In this document: positions 1 through 9,532 of the stretch, piece after piece
Layout of the letters: every line of letters starts with the position of its first letter
Numbering within the stretch: the first letter of the stretch is position 1
Assembly (NCBI RefSeq): GCF_004786035.1
Contig: NZ_CP035088.1
Span: forward strand, 3,384,001 to 3,448,000
DNA length: 64,000 nucleotides
Direction: 5' to 3'
Source: Pseudomonas viciae
GTDB lineage: Bacteria > Pseudomonadota > Gammaproteobacteria > Pseudomonadales > Pseudomonadaceae
Translations under genes and position numbers: made by a program
The notes under the pieces: generated by a model
Databases searched by the model: none
What the model was told of the DNA's origin: nothing
The model's input: only the letters and a program-made list of their open reading frames with translations

Positions 1-1578
1 GGTATCGTGGCCCGCGCCACCCATCAGCACATCGTTGCCGTCATGGCCGAACAACCAATCGCCGGTCGCCCGGGCCTGCAACGTATCGTTCGCCGCGCTG
101 CCATTGACCGAGGTCGCATAGGCCGTCAGCTTGCCGCCGGCCAGCAAGCCATTGGCGGTGACACTGTGGCTCACCTCGTCCTTGAGCAATCCCCAGAACA
201 ATCCGGGCTCTTTACTGACAACCGTGCCGATGTCGCGAGTGATGCTGATCCCGCCATGGGCATCGCGCATATACAGCGTGCCAGCCCCATCATTGGCAAA
301 ACTGAAGTTTTTCACCGACTGCTGCAGTTGCAAGCTGTTGCTGCCCTGCCCGCCCACTATCACGTTGTAGCCACCGCCATCACGAAAGGTATCGTTGCCG
401 GCGCGGCCTTCCAGGTAGTCGCTGCCTTGGCCACCCTGGATCAGATCATTACTGTCGCTGCCAATGATGAAGGTGCTGCCGGTGTGGCTCTCGGCGTTGC
501 GGTTGAGGTCTTGCACCCACGTATTGCTGCGCGCCGGGTCAGACAGATTGGCGACGATGATAGTGGAATCCTTTTCGGTGAGGTCGTAGAACGCCGAGTC
601 GAGGATCCGGCCCATGCCATCGCCATAACCGGTGGGCAGGTGGGAAATCCAGGTGGGGATGTTGAGGATGGAAAACGGCAGCACGTTCCATGTTGCCGAG
701 GCGTAGTGGTCGTTGAAACTGACGATGTTGTTAGTGGCCGATTCCTGTTGCCCATCGTGCACGCCCACCGACGAGAGATTGAACGTGGAGCCGTCCAGGG
801 CGCGGAATACCGGGTCGTTTTCGTAACCGATGTTCAATACCTTGTCGGTGCTGCTCTGGGTTGGCGAGGCATAGGCGATGTAGTTGGCGCTGTCATAGAA
901 GCCTGACCATTTGCTGGCGCTCAAGTCCGCCAGGCTATTTACCGCGAGTCCGCCCAGGCTGTGACCGCTGACCAACACGTCCTTGCCCGTCAGGCCATTG
1001 GCCTGGGCAAACTTGGCGACGTCTGCGAGCAGGTTACCGAAGGCCTCGCCAACGTAGTTCTTTGCGTAATCCTTCGGTCCAAAAGCTGCCAGTAAATCGC
1101 TGATCACGTCGCCAATGGAGTCGCCAATCAAGTTTTCCCGTGGGCCACTGGTACCGCGAAACGACACACCGATTTCCTTCAGTTGCCCATCGGCGTCGTA
1201 CTTGCCAAGGATCTCCACTTGCGCGGTGGTGTAGCCGGCCTTCTCGCCGAAGAACGTCCCACGTCCATCCACCTTGCCGGTGTAGCCCAGTTGCGTGGCA
1301 CTGATGGGCGTCCAACCGGCCTTCTGCACCGCTTCCAAAGCGAGCTTTTCCGAGTCGGGGTTCCACGGCACGCCGGGAATCACCCCTTGGGAATCGGTGC
1401 CGCCAAGCAGCGCGGTGACCAGGGTCGCCGGCAGGCCTGCGCCAAAGCCGTTGTGCTGATACCCGGCGGCAAAACCGTGGTCCAGGTTGTGATAGGAATA
1501 CAGCATGATCGCCATCGCATCGCTGACCAATGCTTTGGACTCAAGGGTGCCGAGGTTCTTGTAATCGTAGATACCCAT
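1..1578 (-). CDS. lipA: Class I.3 extracellular lipase (polyurethanase-type), C-terminus beyond window
   Basis: Secreted triacylglycerol lipase exported by the adjacent AprDEF type I system. Translation from the ATG at 1578 gives 526 codons that stay open to the window edge, so the RTX-rich C-terminus and secretion signal are cut off. The start MGIYDYKNL is typical of family I.3 lipases, and there is no N-terminal signal peptide, as expected for type I export. The nucleophile motif GHSLGG places Ser207, with Asp255 in YENDP and His313 in ISHLP; this matches the triad positions known for I.3 lipases of about 617 aa. RTX nonapeptides (GGQGSDYLEG, then GRAGNDT) begin near residue 400. Since at least 526 residues are present, it is the long form rather than the 476-aa TliA form. 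It lies 75 bp downstream of aprF and probably belongs to the same transcript. A purine-rich AGAGAG precedes the start. Confidence 0.95.
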   Translation of the reverse strand, partial: MGIYDYKNLGTLESKALVSDAMAIMLYSYHNLDHGFAAGYQHNGFGAGLPATLVTALLGGTDSQGVIPGVPWNPDSEKLALEAVQKAGWTPISATQLGYTGKVDGRGTFFGEKAGYTTAQVEILGKYDADGQLKEIGVSFRGTSGPRENLIGDSIGDVISDLLAAFGPKDYAKNYVGEAFGNLLADVAKFAQANGLTGKDVLVSGHSLGGLAVNSLADLSASKWSGFYDSANYIAYASPTQSSTDKVLNIGYENDPVFRALDGSTFNLSSVGVHDGQQESATNNIVSFNDHYASATWNVLPFSILNIPTWISHLPTGYGDGMGRILDSAFYDLTEKDSTIIVANLSDPARSNTWVQDLNRNAESHTGSTFIIGSDSNDLIQGGQGSDYLEGRAGNDTFRDGGGYNVIVGGQGSNSLQLQQSVKNFSFANDGAGTLYMRDAHGGISITRDIGTVVSKEPGLFWGLLKDEVSHSVTANGLLAGGKLTAYATSVNGSAANDTLQARATGDWLFGHDGNDVLMGGAGHDT

Positions 1579-1653
1579 GGTTGTTGCTCTCTTTTTGTTG
1601 TTGGAATGCTAAAACCAGGTTGTAACCAGCTCCCTTGCCACAAAAGCAATGGA

Positions 1654-2997
1654 TCACTGTGTTCGGGACACAAACGCCTCATCCACTTTCGCCAGGTCCT
1701 GGGGCCCCAAGGTGCCTGCGTAGTAATGCAATTTGGTCCAGGCCATGAGGTAGTCGTAGCGGGCCTGGGCCAGGTCGCGGCGGGTGGTGTAGAGCTGTTG
1801 TTCGGCATTGAGCGCGTCGAGGTTGACCCGCTCGCCGCCAAGGATGCTTTGCCGGGTCGAGACCACCAGCGCTTCGGCGGAGCTCAGGGCTTTCTGGTAG
1901 GCCCGCAGTTTGTTCACGCCTGAAACGCAGGCGCTGAACTGACGGCGCAGTTCGATCAGGGTTTCGCGGGTCTTGGCGTCCAGTTCGTACTCGGCCTGTT
2001 CCATGCTGCGGCTGGCCTGGCGGGTCGAGGCCGAAACGCCGCCACCGGCGTACAGCGGCACGCTGACTTCCAGGCCGATGGTGTTGGTGTCGTAGCGTTG
2101 GTTATAGGTGTTGCCACTTTCCGACTCGTTCTGGCGCATCGTCGCGTAGGCGCTGACTTTGGGCAGGTGCCCGGCGCGGTTGCGTTCGACCTCGAAGCGC
2201 GCCACGTCCACGGCTTGCCGCTGGGACGCCAGGTTCGGGTTGTTGCTCACCGCCAGTTCGTGCCAGGTGTCGAAGTTGGCTGGCTGCAGGGGGAAGGTCT
2301 GGAAGGTGTCATTCAGGGGCGCAAGGTCGCCGATGTCCAGGGCCGGGACGCCAATCAGCGCGCCAAGCTCACGCAACGAGGCGTCTTGCTCGTCGCGGGC
2401 CTCGATTTCCTCGGCGGTTGCCAATTCATAGCGCGACTCGGCCTCGAGGATGTCGGTGCGCGTGCCCTCGCCTTGGCGAAACATGTGCTCGTTCTGGCGA
2501 AACTGCTGTTCGAAAGCTTTTTTCTTGGCCTGGGCGATGTCGATCTGGTCCTGGGCGAAAAGCGCCTGGGTGTAATAGCTAAGCACCCGCACCAGCAGCT
2601 CCTGGCTCTTGCCGCGAAAGCTTTCATCGGCGAACAGCGCCTGGGCCACGCCTTTGCGGTAGGCCGCATAGGCTTCGTAGTCCAGCAACGGTTGTTGCAG
2701 GGTCAGGCTGGAGCCATAGCTGCTGTAGTTGCGGTCATCATGCTGGCTGGCGCCGCGTTCGTTGAGGTAGGTGACCTTGGATTTGTTGCGGCCCTTGTTG
2801 TAGCTGTAGCCCAGCTGTGGCAACAGCCCGGCGCGGCCAATGGCGCGGTTTTCCAGGCCCGCGTCACGCTCCTTGATCGCTCCCAGATACACCGGGTCAT
2901 TGCGCAACGCCTGTTCGTAGACGTCGAACGGGCCCATGGCCCAGACGTTATTGCAGACAGCCGCCGTCAACGCAGCGAGCCTGTAAAAGCGCTTCAT
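1654..2997 (-). CDS. aprF: Outer-membrane channel of the type I secretion system (TolC family)
   Basis: TolC-like outer-membrane component that completes the AprD-AprE-AprF channel for exporting AprA and LipA. From the ATG at 2997 the product is 447 aa. It begins with a signal peptide (MKRFYRLAALTAAVCNNVWA, cleavage near residue 20). The mature part has the two-fold helix-rich pattern of outer-membrane efflux proteins, including ALRNDPVYLGA near the N-terminus and long coiled segments with ESRYELATAEE in the middle. An in-frame ATG at 3009, 2 bp after the aprE stop, is an alternative start. I prefer 2997 because AAGGA lies about 11 nt upstream and the signal peptide then starts cleanly. Its tight packing behind aprE indicates one operon. 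Confidence 0.93.
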   Translation of the reverse strand: MKRFYRLAALTAAVCNNVWAMGPFDVYEQALRNDPVYLGAIKERDAGLENRAIGRAGLLPQLGYSYNKGRNKSKVTYLNERGASQHDDRNYSSYGSSLTLQQPLLDYEAYAAYRKGVAQALFADESFRGKSQELLVRVLSYYTQALFAQDQIDIAQAKKKAFEQQFRQNEHMFRQGEGTRTDILEAESRYELATAEEIEARDEQDASLRELGALIGVPALDIGDLAPLNDTFQTFPLQPANFDTWHELAVSNNPNLASQRQAVDVARFEVERNRAGHLPKVSAYATMRQNESESGNTYNQRYDTNTIGLEVSVPLYAGGGVSASTRQASRSMEQAEYELDAKTRETLIELRRQFSACVSGVNKLRAYQKALSSAEALVVSTRQSILGGERVNLDALNAEQQLYTTRRDLAQARYDYLMAWTKLHYYAGTLGPQDLAKVDEAFVSRTQ

Positions 2998-3011
2998 ACC
3001 CACAAACATCC

Positions 3012-4346
3012 TTATTCTTCGGTCAATGCAGAGCCGGCTCGGTCGAGCAACGGTTTGAACAAGTAGTTGAGGAGCGAGCGCTCGCCCGTGCGCACGAACA
3101 TCTCCGCCGGCATGCCAGGCTTGATCACCAGGCCGTTGAGCTTTTCCATCGCCACGTCGCTGACGCTGCTGCGCAGCACATAGTACGGCGCGCCGGTTTT
3201 CTCATCGAGCATCTGGTCGGCCGACACCAGGCTGACCTCCCCCGACACCCGTGGCGTGCGGTTCTGGTTGAACGCGGTGAACAGGATGTCCACCGGCAAA
3301 TGGGTGCCGACCTTGTCGATCAGGTGCACTGGCAAGTGCCCTTCGACCTCCAGTCGCGTGCCTTGGGGGACGATTTCCAGCAAGGTATCGCCTTGGCGCA
3401 CCACCGCGCCTTCGGTGTGTACCCCGAGGTTGACGGCGATGCCGTCGGCGGTGGCGAGGATTTCGCTGTGTTGCAGCTCGAACCCGGCGGACTTCAGTTG
3501 CTGTTGCAGGGTTTCACTCTTGAGCTGGGCCTCGGCCAATTGGCTGCGCACTTCTTTCTGGTATTCCTCGTTGTGTTGCTGCAGCTTCAGCCGGGACTCG
3601 ACGATGCCCTGCTCCACCCGCCCACTTTCGCCGCTGTTCTGCGCCAGTTCCTGCTGCACTTGCGACAGCTGGCGTTGGTAGTCGAGCAAGCGGTTGCGCG
3701 GGATGTAACCGTTGTCCGCCAGGGGTTGCAGGTTACCCAGTTGCAGGCGCAGGGAGTCGGCCTGGGCACTGAGGTCACCGCGGGCCCGGCGCATACCCGC
3801 CAGTTGTGCCGTGGCACCTTCGATATTGGCGCGCAACGCGGATTGTTCCCGGGCAAACGCTTCGCGGCGGCTGCTGAACAGTTGCCGCTGGCCTTCGAGC
3901 ACCAGCGCCAGTCGCGGGTCCGGGTCGTGGCTCAGTTGCGTCGGGAAGCTCACTTGCCCGAGGTTGTCCCGCTCGCTTTGCCAGCGCGACAAGCTGGCCC
4001 AGGCCATCCGGTACTGGGCTTGCAGCGATTGCACGTCGGCGGCGGCCTGGGTCTGGTCGAGACGAAACAACGGCTGGCCCTGCTTCACCGCCTCGCCTTC
4101 GCGCACCAGGATCCGGCTGACCACACCGGCACTCATCGACTGCACGGCTTTGCGCTTGCCGGACACCACCACGGTGCCCTGCACGGGTATGCCCTGATCC
4201 AACGGCGCCAGGCTGGCCCAGGTGAAAAAACTCCCCGCCCCCACAATCGCCAGTACCCAGCCCAGACGGGTGAAAAACCGCGCGCCGTGTTCGGGACGCT
4301 CGAGGATTTGAGAATGTTCGAGGTTCATGTCGCGATCCTTGCTCAT
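3012..4346 (-). CDS. aprE: Type I secretion periplasmic adaptor (HlyD/AprE membrane fusion protein)
   Basis: Membrane fusion protein that links the inner-membrane ABC exporter AprD to the outer-membrane channel AprF. The 444-aa product has a short cytoplasmic N-terminus, one transmembrane helix (about residues 24-44, VLAIVGAGSFFTWASLAPL) and then the barrel-sandwich lipoyl half (GTVVVSGKRKAVQSM). A long coiled-coil hairpin follows (about residues 110-290, rich in Q, L, E and R), then the second lipoyl half (ILATADGIAVNLGVHTEG) and the conserved C-terminal segment with GMPAEMFVRTGERS, diagnostic of the HlyD/AprE/PrtE family. Its start overlaps the end of aprD by 4 bp (ATGA), so the two are translationally coupled. 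Length matches the family. Confidence 0.96.
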   Translation of the reverse strand: MSKDRDMNLEHSQILERPEHGARFFTRLGWVLAIVGAGSFFTWASLAPLDQGIPVQGTVVVSGKRKAVQSMSAGVVSRILVREGEAVKQGQPLFRLDQTQAAADVQSLQAQYRMAWASLSRWQSERDNLGQVSFPTQLSHDPDPRLALVLEGQRQLFSSRREAFAREQSALRANIEGATAQLAGMRRARGDLSAQADSLRLQLGNLQPLADNGYIPRNRLLDYQRQLSQVQQELAQNSGESGRVEQGIVESRLKLQQHNEEYQKEVRSQLAEAQLKSETLQQQLKSAGFELQHSEILATADGIAVNLGVHTEGAVVRQGDTLLEIVPQGTRLEVEGHLPVHLIDKVGTHLPVDILFTAFNQNRTPRVSGEVSLVSADQMLDEKTGAPYYVLRSSVSDVAMEKLNGLVIKPGMPAEMFVRTGERSLLNYLFKPLLDRAGSALTEE

Positions 4347-6112
4347 GCGCCGCTGGGCTTGTTGGCAGTCTGGTACTGACGGCTCATGCTCAATCCGTTG
4401 GGTGTTCGGTCCCGTTGTGGCGTCTCCGATTGGCCAGACAGCGCCCGCAGCACTTCCTGACTCGGGCCGAAGGCCTGCAGCCGGCCTTCGTTGAGCACCA
4501 GTAGCTTGTCGGCCTGGGCCAGCGCCGAGGAGCGATGGGTCACCAGCACGACGCTGGTGCCTTGTGCCTTCATTTGCGCGATGGCACTGGCCAGCGCCGC
4601 TTCACCGACCGTGTCGAGGTTGGAGTTGGGCTCGTCGAGCACCACCAGGCTCGGTCGGTCGTACATCGCCCGGGCCAGGGCCACCCTTTGCTTCTGTCCG
4701 CCCGACAACCCACTGCCGTCCTCCCCCAACACCGTGTCGTAGCCTTGGGGCATGCGCAGGATCAGTTCATGCACACCGGCCTGTTGCGCGGCGGCGACAG
4801 TTTTCTGCGGGTCGGCTTCGCGAAAGCGGGCGATGTTCTCGGCGATGCTGCCGCTGAACAGCTCGATGTCCTGGGGCAGATAGCCGATGTGCGGGCCGAG
4901 CTGCTCACGATTCCAGCGGTGGATGTCGGCCCCATCGAGCCGCACCGTTCCCCCCAGCGTCGGCCATACGCCGACCAGCACACGAGCCAGGGTGGATTTA
5001 CCGGAGCCCGAAGCCCCCAGCACCCCGAGCACTTCCCCGGCCGCCAGGCTGAAGCTGACCTGCTGCAACGTCGCGTTGCGTTGCCCCGGCGGGCCGGCGC
5101 TCACCTGCTCGAAACTCACCTGGCCCTTGGGCGGCGGCAATGCCATTGCATCATCCTGTGCCGGGTAAGCCTGCAACAGCGCATCGAGACGGCGATAGGC
5201 GAGCTTGGCCCCGCTCCACTGCTTCCACACGGCAATCAACTGGTCGATGGGGCTCAGCACCCGGCCCATCAGGATCGAGCCGGCAATCATCATCCCGGCG
5301 GTCATCTCGCCCTTGATCACCAACAGCGCGCCCAACCCCAGCACCAGGGATTGCAGACACAGGCGCAGGGTTTTGCTCACGGAACTGATCACCGCGCCGG
5401 TGTCGCTGGCCTGGTTCTGCAAGCCGAGAAACCGCGAGTGCACGGCAAACCAGCGGCTGCGCAGCGCGTCGAGCATGCCCATGGCCTGGATGGTCTCGGC
5501 GTTGTGCAAATGGCTGGTGGCCAGTTGGCTGGAGCGTTGCGAGTAGACGCTGGCCTGCCCCAACGGTTTTTTGGTCATGAGTTCATTCAGGCAGGCCAGG
5601 CCAATCAACAACAACGTGCCGACGGTGGCGAACACGCCGAGCCAGACGTTGAACAGATAAATCACCAGCAGGTAGATGGGGAACCATGGCGCGTCGAAGA
5701 ATGCGAACAATGCGGGTCCGGTGACAAACTGGCGGACATGGGTCAGGTCGCCCAGGGACTGCCCGGCATTGCCCTCGCCCTGGAGCAGATTGCGCTCGAA
5801 CGCCGCCTTGTACACCTGGAGATTGAAACGTCTTTCCAACTGACTGCCGATGCGGATGACAATGAAGCTGCGCACCATTTCCAGCAACCCGATAAACACA
5901 AAGAACCCGACGACCATCAATGACAGCATCGCCAGGGTAGTTACGTTTTGTGAGGAAAGCCCTCGGTCATACACCTGCAACATATAAATCGACGGTGCCA
6001 ACATCAGGACATTAATCAGTGCAGTAAAACAACCGACACTGATCAGAATGTTTTTATAAGCGCCCAGCGCTTTAAATAACGGTATGGCGACAGCGCCCCG
6101 ATTCTTAGTCAT
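4343..6112 (-). CDS. aprD: Type I secretion ABC transporter (inner membrane ATPase/permease)
   Basis: ATP-driven inner-membrane exporter that recognises the C-terminal signals of AprA and the lipase. The 589-aa product has an N-terminal ABC type 1 membrane domain with about six hydrophobic helices (about residues 20-300). The nucleotide-binding domain follows, with Walker A GASGSGKST (Lys near residue 372), the signature LSGGQKQR, Walker B LVVLDEPNSNLD and the H-loop VLVTHR. There is no N-terminal C39 peptidase domain, which agrees with the PrtD/AprD subfamily that exports leaderless RTX proteins. AGGAAG sits 5 nt before the ATG at 6112. It is 136 bp downstream of inh and overlaps aprE by 4 bp. 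Confidence 0.97.
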   Translation of the reverse strand: MTKNRGAVAIPLFKALGAYKNILISVGCFTALINVLMLAPSIYMLQVYDRGLSSQNVTTLAMLSLMVVGFFVFIGLLEMVRSFIVIRIGSQLERRFNLQVYKAAFERNLLQGEGNAGQSLGDLTHVRQFVTGPALFAFFDAPWFPIYLLVIYLFNVWLGVFATVGTLLLIGLACLNELMTKKPLGQASVYSQRSSQLATSHLHNAETIQAMGMLDALRSRWFAVHSRFLGLQNQASDTGAVISSVSKTLRLCLQSLVLGLGALLVIKGEMTAGMMIAGSILMGRVLSPIDQLIAVWKQWSGAKLAYRRLDALLQAYPAQDDAMALPPPKGQVSFEQVSAGPPGQRNATLQQVSFSLAAGEVLGVLGASGSGKSTLARVLVGVWPTLGGTVRLDGADIHRWNREQLGPHIGYLPQDIELFSGSIAENIARFREADPQKTVAAAQQAGVHELILRMPQGYDTVLGEDGSGLSGGQKQRVALARAMYDRPSLVVLDEPNSNLDTVGEAALASAIAQMKAQGTSVVLVTHRSSALAQADKLLVLNEGRLQAFGPSQEVLRALSGQSETPQRDRTPNGLSMSRQYQTANKPSGA

Positions 6113-6248
6113 GGATCTTCCTGCTGTTGGCTTCGCCGGATAACCGGCTGTTATGCACTACCAATCTTTAATTATTAAATCGGCCCCGTCCGACGCGCAC
6201 GCCTGATTGAACATACGCGTCTTGCCTTGCGGCAGATGTAACAATTTG

Positions 6249-6686
6249 TTAACGGTCTGTCGGGCGCTTATTTTGCTCAAGCCTGAGTATCAGGCCGGAT
6301 TTCAAAGTGACCTGGTAGTGATGTTCCTTACGCAATCCCAGATGCACTCTCGAGTTCTGCCTGCCAATCAGGGAAAGACCATCGGGTTCGGTAAACCAAT
6401 GGACCGGTTCATCTCCCAGCCAGTGGCCCAGGCACTCGGTTTGCCCACCCAACGTCTGGTCTGCCCTGAGTTCGATGAGGCAAGTGTTGGACGGTTTGTC
6501 CTGCAGCGCCTGGGTTTGCCCGTCGTTCTGCGGGTCCGACAAAATGGCCAGCCACTGACCGGCCAACTGTGAAGGTTCTGCTAACAACAGGCTGCGCGCC
6601 ATGACGACTTCTCCACAAAACATCATCAATGTAGCGAGTAACCAGGCGGTTGCCTGGGAGCTACACGACATTAGATATCTATTCAT
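6249..6686 (-). CDS. inh: Periplasmic inhibitor of the alkaline metalloprotease (Inh/AprI family)
   Basis: Small periplasmic inhibitor that binds the active site of serralysin-type proteases, thought to protect the cell from prematurely folded AprA. The 145-aa product has a hydrophobic signal segment (TAWLLATLMMF, cleavage after VVMA near residue 30). The mature domain is a short beta-barrel with LAGQWLAILSDP at the start, two Cys residues that can form the family disulfide (NTCLIEL and TECLGHW), and FTEPDGLSLIGRQ. This fits the Inh/Omp19 fold and size. AGGA lies 7 nt before the ATG at 6686. It sits between aprA and aprD, the usual place for this gene, separated from aprA by a REP pair. Confidence 0.9.
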   Translation of the reverse strand: MNRYLMSCSSQATAWLLATLMMFCGEVVMARSLLLAEPSQLAGQWLAILSDPQNDGQTQALQDKPSNTCLIELRADQTLGGQTECLGHWLGDEPVHWFTEPDGLSLIGRQNSRVHLGLRKEHHYQVTLKSGLILRLEQNKRPTDR

Positions 6687-6706
6687 CTCACAATCCTGAC
6701 CGGTGA

Positions 6707-6799
6707 CCTGCAGGAGCTGGCGAAGCCCGCGATCTTTCCCCTGCCACTTGGGTTCAAGCGAAAGATCAAAAGATCGCAGCCTGCGGCAGCTCCTACAGG
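6707..6799. repeat. Inverted pair of REP elements (REPIN) between aprA and inh
   Basis: Two inverted copies of a Pseudomonas-type REP sequence face each other. The first arm (6707-6737) reads CCTGCAGGAGCTGG then CGAAGCCCGCGATC; the second arm (about 6768-6799) reads GATCGCAGCCTGCGG then CAGCTCCTACAGG. The arms are about 30 bp and the spacer is about 30 bp. The pair lies just after the aprA stop codon, where a stem-loop could slow 3' exonucleases or attenuate transcription. That would separate the level of the abundant protease from that of inh and the transporter genes. REPs of this family are known to be spread by RAYT transposases; none is in this window. Confidence 0.88.
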
Positions 6800-6809
6800 G
6801 ATCGGTTTA

Positions 6810-8267
6810 TCAGGCCACGATATCCGAGACCGCTGCCTGGCCGACGGTGCTGACCAGGAAGTCAGCCACGCCATGCCCGGAGAAGTCCACCGACAGCAGG
6901 CTGTTGCCACCGGAGGTCGACAGCACCGCATCGCCTGCCGCACCGGTGAACGCGTTCACGAAGTGCAGGCCGGCGCCCTTGGTGATGCCGGTCAGGTCGA
7001 TCTTGTCCAGGCCGCTGACAAAGTCGAGGATTTGATCGACAGTACCGGGTCGCGAGTCGGAACTGGCGGCGAACACGAAAGTGTCCGAGCCCGAACCACC
7101 CCACAGTTTGTCCGCACCCCCGGCGCCCCAAAGAATATCGTTGCCGGCCCCACCCTTGAGTTCGTTGGCCACCGAGTTGCCGATCAACAAGTCACTGCCC
7201 GATCCGCCGATGGCGTTTTCGATGACTGCGCCCTGGGCGATGGAGACATTACCCACCATGCCACCAACGTCGGAGAACGAGGCGCTATTGAGGTTGATTT
7301 TCTGGTTCTGGGTGAAACCGGAAAAATCCAGGGTGTCGCGACCACCGGCATCCCAAACCGAGAACACCACTTTGTCCGAGGATGAGGATGCGCTGTAGAA
7401 GTCGCGACCGGTGTTGGAGTTGAAGCCGTAGGTCGAATCGCCGGTTCGGGTGGTGGTGTTGGCGCCGTAGAGCTTCTGGATGGCCGCGATGTCATCCATC
7501 AGCGGCCCCGACGCATAGGCCTCGACCCCGCCCTTGCTGAAGTTCTGGTCGGTATTGCTTTCACTCCAGTAGCTCATGATGCTGTAGCCACGGGTGTCTT
7601 GCCCGTAGGTAGCGTCATCGTAAGTCGGGCTGCCTTCGCCAGCGTTGTAGTCGCCGGGGTGGGCCAGGCCCAGGCTATGGCCAATTTCGTGGGTCAGGGT
7701 TTGGCGCCCGTAATTGTTCAGGTCCGGGTTCTTGTTCTGCGTGTAGCTGCTGTTGATCAGGTACCAGGACGTCCCGTCATAACCGGCGCCGGTCCCCGGC
7801 AAATAGGCAAACGCCGCTGCACCGTCCTGACCACCGCTGTAGTTACCGAAAGTCATGTGACCGTCGCCGCCGCTGGACTTCTCGGTGAAGGTCACGTTGG
7901 CTACGTCTGCCCAGGATTGCATGGCCAAGGCTGCCTGGCCTTTCTGCTGGGCACTGAACTGACTGAAACCGCTGATCCCGTGCTTGTTCATGGTGCTCGA
8001 GGAGGCAGACGTGAGGAAGGTGTAGGTCAGCTCGATCTTGCCGCTGCCGTCCCGGTCTTGATAAGCCGCGCCGTCGCGCAGCAACTGAGTGGCCGCCTCG
8101 TCGACGGAGTACGACGGTTTGCCGTTGACGGTCAGGTCACCGCCGCGGTCGTATTGGTGGCTGAAACTATTGATCTGGTTGAATGCACTGCTGGAGGCCG
8201 CCAGGGGTTGCGGCGTCCAGAGCAGTTGTTCGGAAGAATCAATAGCGTTGGTTTTAGCTTTCGACAT
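6810..8267 (-). CDS. aprA: Serralysin-type alkaline zinc metalloprotease (RTX exoprotease)
   Basis: Secreted caseinolytic metalloendopeptidase of family M10B. From the ATG at 8267 the product is 485 aa and has no signal peptide. The zinc site [11 protein letters not shown] (His193 onward) and the Met-turn SIMSYW about 40 residues later define a metzincin. The C-terminal part holds calcium-binding RTX repeats ([30 protein letters not shown]). It ends in the hydrophobic type I secretion signal with DFLVSTV and the terminal DIVA. AGGAAG lies 6 nt before ATG 8267, so I prefer it to the in-frame GTG at 8273. It is the first gene of the aprA-inh-aprDEF-lipA cluster. Confidence 0.97.
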   Translation of the reverse strand: MSKAKTNAIDSSEQLLWTPQPLAASSSAFNQINSFSHQYDRGGDLTVNGKPSYSVDEAATQLLRDGAAYQDRDGSGKIELTYTFLTSASSSTMNKHGISGFSQFSAQQKGQAALAMQSWADVANVTFTEKSSGGDGHMTFGNYSGGQDGAAAFAYLPGTGAGYDGTSWYLINSSYTQNKNPDLNNYGRQTLTHEIGHSLGLAHPGDYNAGEGSPTYDDATYGQDTRGYSIMSYWSESNTDQNFSKGGVEAYASGPLMDDIAAIQKLYGANTTTRTGDSTYGFNSNTGRDFYSASSSSDKVVFSVWDAGGRDTLDFSGFTQNQKINLNSASFSDVGGMVGNVSIAQGAVIENAIGGSGSDLLIGNSVANELKGGAGNDILWGAGGADKLWGGSGSDTFVFAASSDSRPGTVDQILDFVSGLDKIDLTGITKGAGLHFVNAFTGAAGDAVLSTSGGNSLLSVDFSGHGVADFLVSTVGQAAVSDIVA

Positions 8268-8599
8268 AAACACACTTCCTTGTTTGCAATGGAACAGCTT
8301 TAGTCAGACAGACAATCTCTGGCGAGATCGTCCTATCACTCGCCCAATGAGGACGTAAGAAAGCTGACACAATTGGAAATCAAACGTCTAGCGATTTTTT
8401 CCACTCAATTGCAGCACCAGGCCTTTAACGCCTATAAACAATAGGCTTCCCTGTCGTTAGTGCAGGTATTTAAATGACCAGACTGAAGATTGTCGGACAA
8501 AACTCTATTTAAATATTAGATATCGATAACTATCAATTTGTGCACGACATCGCACTTCCGCCAACTAAGTGCCAGCGAAATGCCACTAATGAATATCTA
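8268..8599. promoter_or_regulatory. AT-rich leader/promoter region upstream of aprA
   Basis: These 332 bp separate the LysR stop codon from aprA and contain no convincing gene. The stretch is clearly more AT-rich than its neighbours, particularly 8370-8540, as expected for a promoter or silencer-bound control region. A perfect 6-bp stem with a short loop at 8430-8446 (GCCTAT..ATAGGC) could be a weak terminator for the LysR gene or part of the aprA leader. The ribosome binding site AGGAAG is at 8274-8279. I cannot assign a specific sigma factor site. Confidence 0.45.
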
Positions 8600-9505
8600 C
8601 TAAATCTCTATGGTTTTGCGTGCACAGACTTCTCGCAAACAACCACGGAACCAACGATGTACCGGGTCGGCCTCCATCCGCGGATGCCAGAGCATGGCTA
8701 TCGTGAAGGCCGGCACCGCAAACGGCAGCGCAAAACTGTGCATGCCGACGCGCAGGCTGGCGGTGTAGCGCTCGGGTACGCTGGCGATCAGGTCGCTGGA
8801 TCGGGCGAGCCCCAACGCCGAGGAAAAACCTGGGACGGTGGTGACGATTTCCCGTGACAGGCTTAACGACTCCAGGGCCTGGTCGATGGGCCCTTGATCC
8901 AGACCGCGCATCGACACGCCGATGTGCCCGCCCGCCGCGTAACGGGCGGCGCTCACCTCGGCCAGGCTTAGCGGGTGACCCGCGCGCACCACGCCAATCA
9001 AACGGTCACCAAACAACGCCTGGGTTCGCAACTCCGGGCTGGTGTCCTTGTTTACCACGGCCGTCTCCAGATCCACGCTGCCCTCGCGTAGCGCGGTGCT
9101 GTCGTTGTTGGTCTTTTCAACGAAACGCAGCCGTACGCCGGGCGCTTGTTCGTTGATGCGGGCGATCAGGTCGAGCGCGAAATTTTCCACAAAGCCCTCG
9201 CGGGTGCGCAGCGTAAAGGTCCGGCTCAACCGCCCAAGATCCGGGGCCTGCACCGGACGCAGCAGCGCCTGGGCATCCTGGACCAGTTGACTGACCTGCT
9301 CGCGCAATTCCAGCGCACGCGGCGTGGGCACCAAGCCCCGCCCGGCCCGCACCAACAAGGGGTCGCCAGTGGTTTCACGCAGCCGCGCCAGCGCCCGGCT
9401 CATCGCGGACGGGCTGAGGCGCAGGCGCCGAGCGGCCTTGGCCACGCTGCCTTCAGACAACAGCACATCAAGGGTGACAAGCAGATTGAGGTCAGGTGTA
9501 GACAT
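8600..9505 (-). CDS. LysR-family transcriptional regulator
   Basis: DNA-binding regulator of 301 aa. The ATG at 9505 is chosen because it starts the usual LysR N-terminus (MSTPDLNLLVTLDVLL); an upstream open extension to 9703 would cover the divergent promoter. The winged helix-turn-helix lies at residues 1-60 (GSVAKAARRLRLSPSAMSRAL), followed by the PBP2-like effector domain. The gene is divergent from the MFS exporter at 9634, the common arrangement when a LysR protein controls its neighbour, and the inverted repeat at 9533-9550 lies between them. Downstream, after 332 bp, comes aprA, but I see no reason to tie this regulator to the protease cluster. The effector is unknown. Confidence 0.92.
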   Translation of the reverse strand: MSTPDLNLLVTLDVLLSEGSVAKAARRLRLSPSAMSRALARLRETTGDPLLVRAGRGLVPTPRALELREQVSQLVQDAQALLRPVQAPDLGRLSRTFTLRTREGFVENFALDLIARINEQAPGVRLRFVEKTNNDSTALREGSVDLETAVVNKDTSPELRTQALFGDRLIGVVRAGHPLSLAEVSAARYAAGGHIGVSMRGLDQGPIDQALESLSLSREIVTTVPGFSSALGLARSSDLIASVPERYTASLRVGMHSFALPFAVPAFTIAMLWHPRMEADPVHRWFRGCLREVCARKTIEI

Positions 9506-9532
9506 TGCCGGGCCCTGGCGTGAATAGGTGGC

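Noticed and set aside
2098..5923. Long open frames on the plus strand opposite aprF, aprE and aprD
   Set aside because: They are antisense shadows produced by high-GC codon use, with low-complexity Q/H/R-rich translations and no ribosome binding sites.
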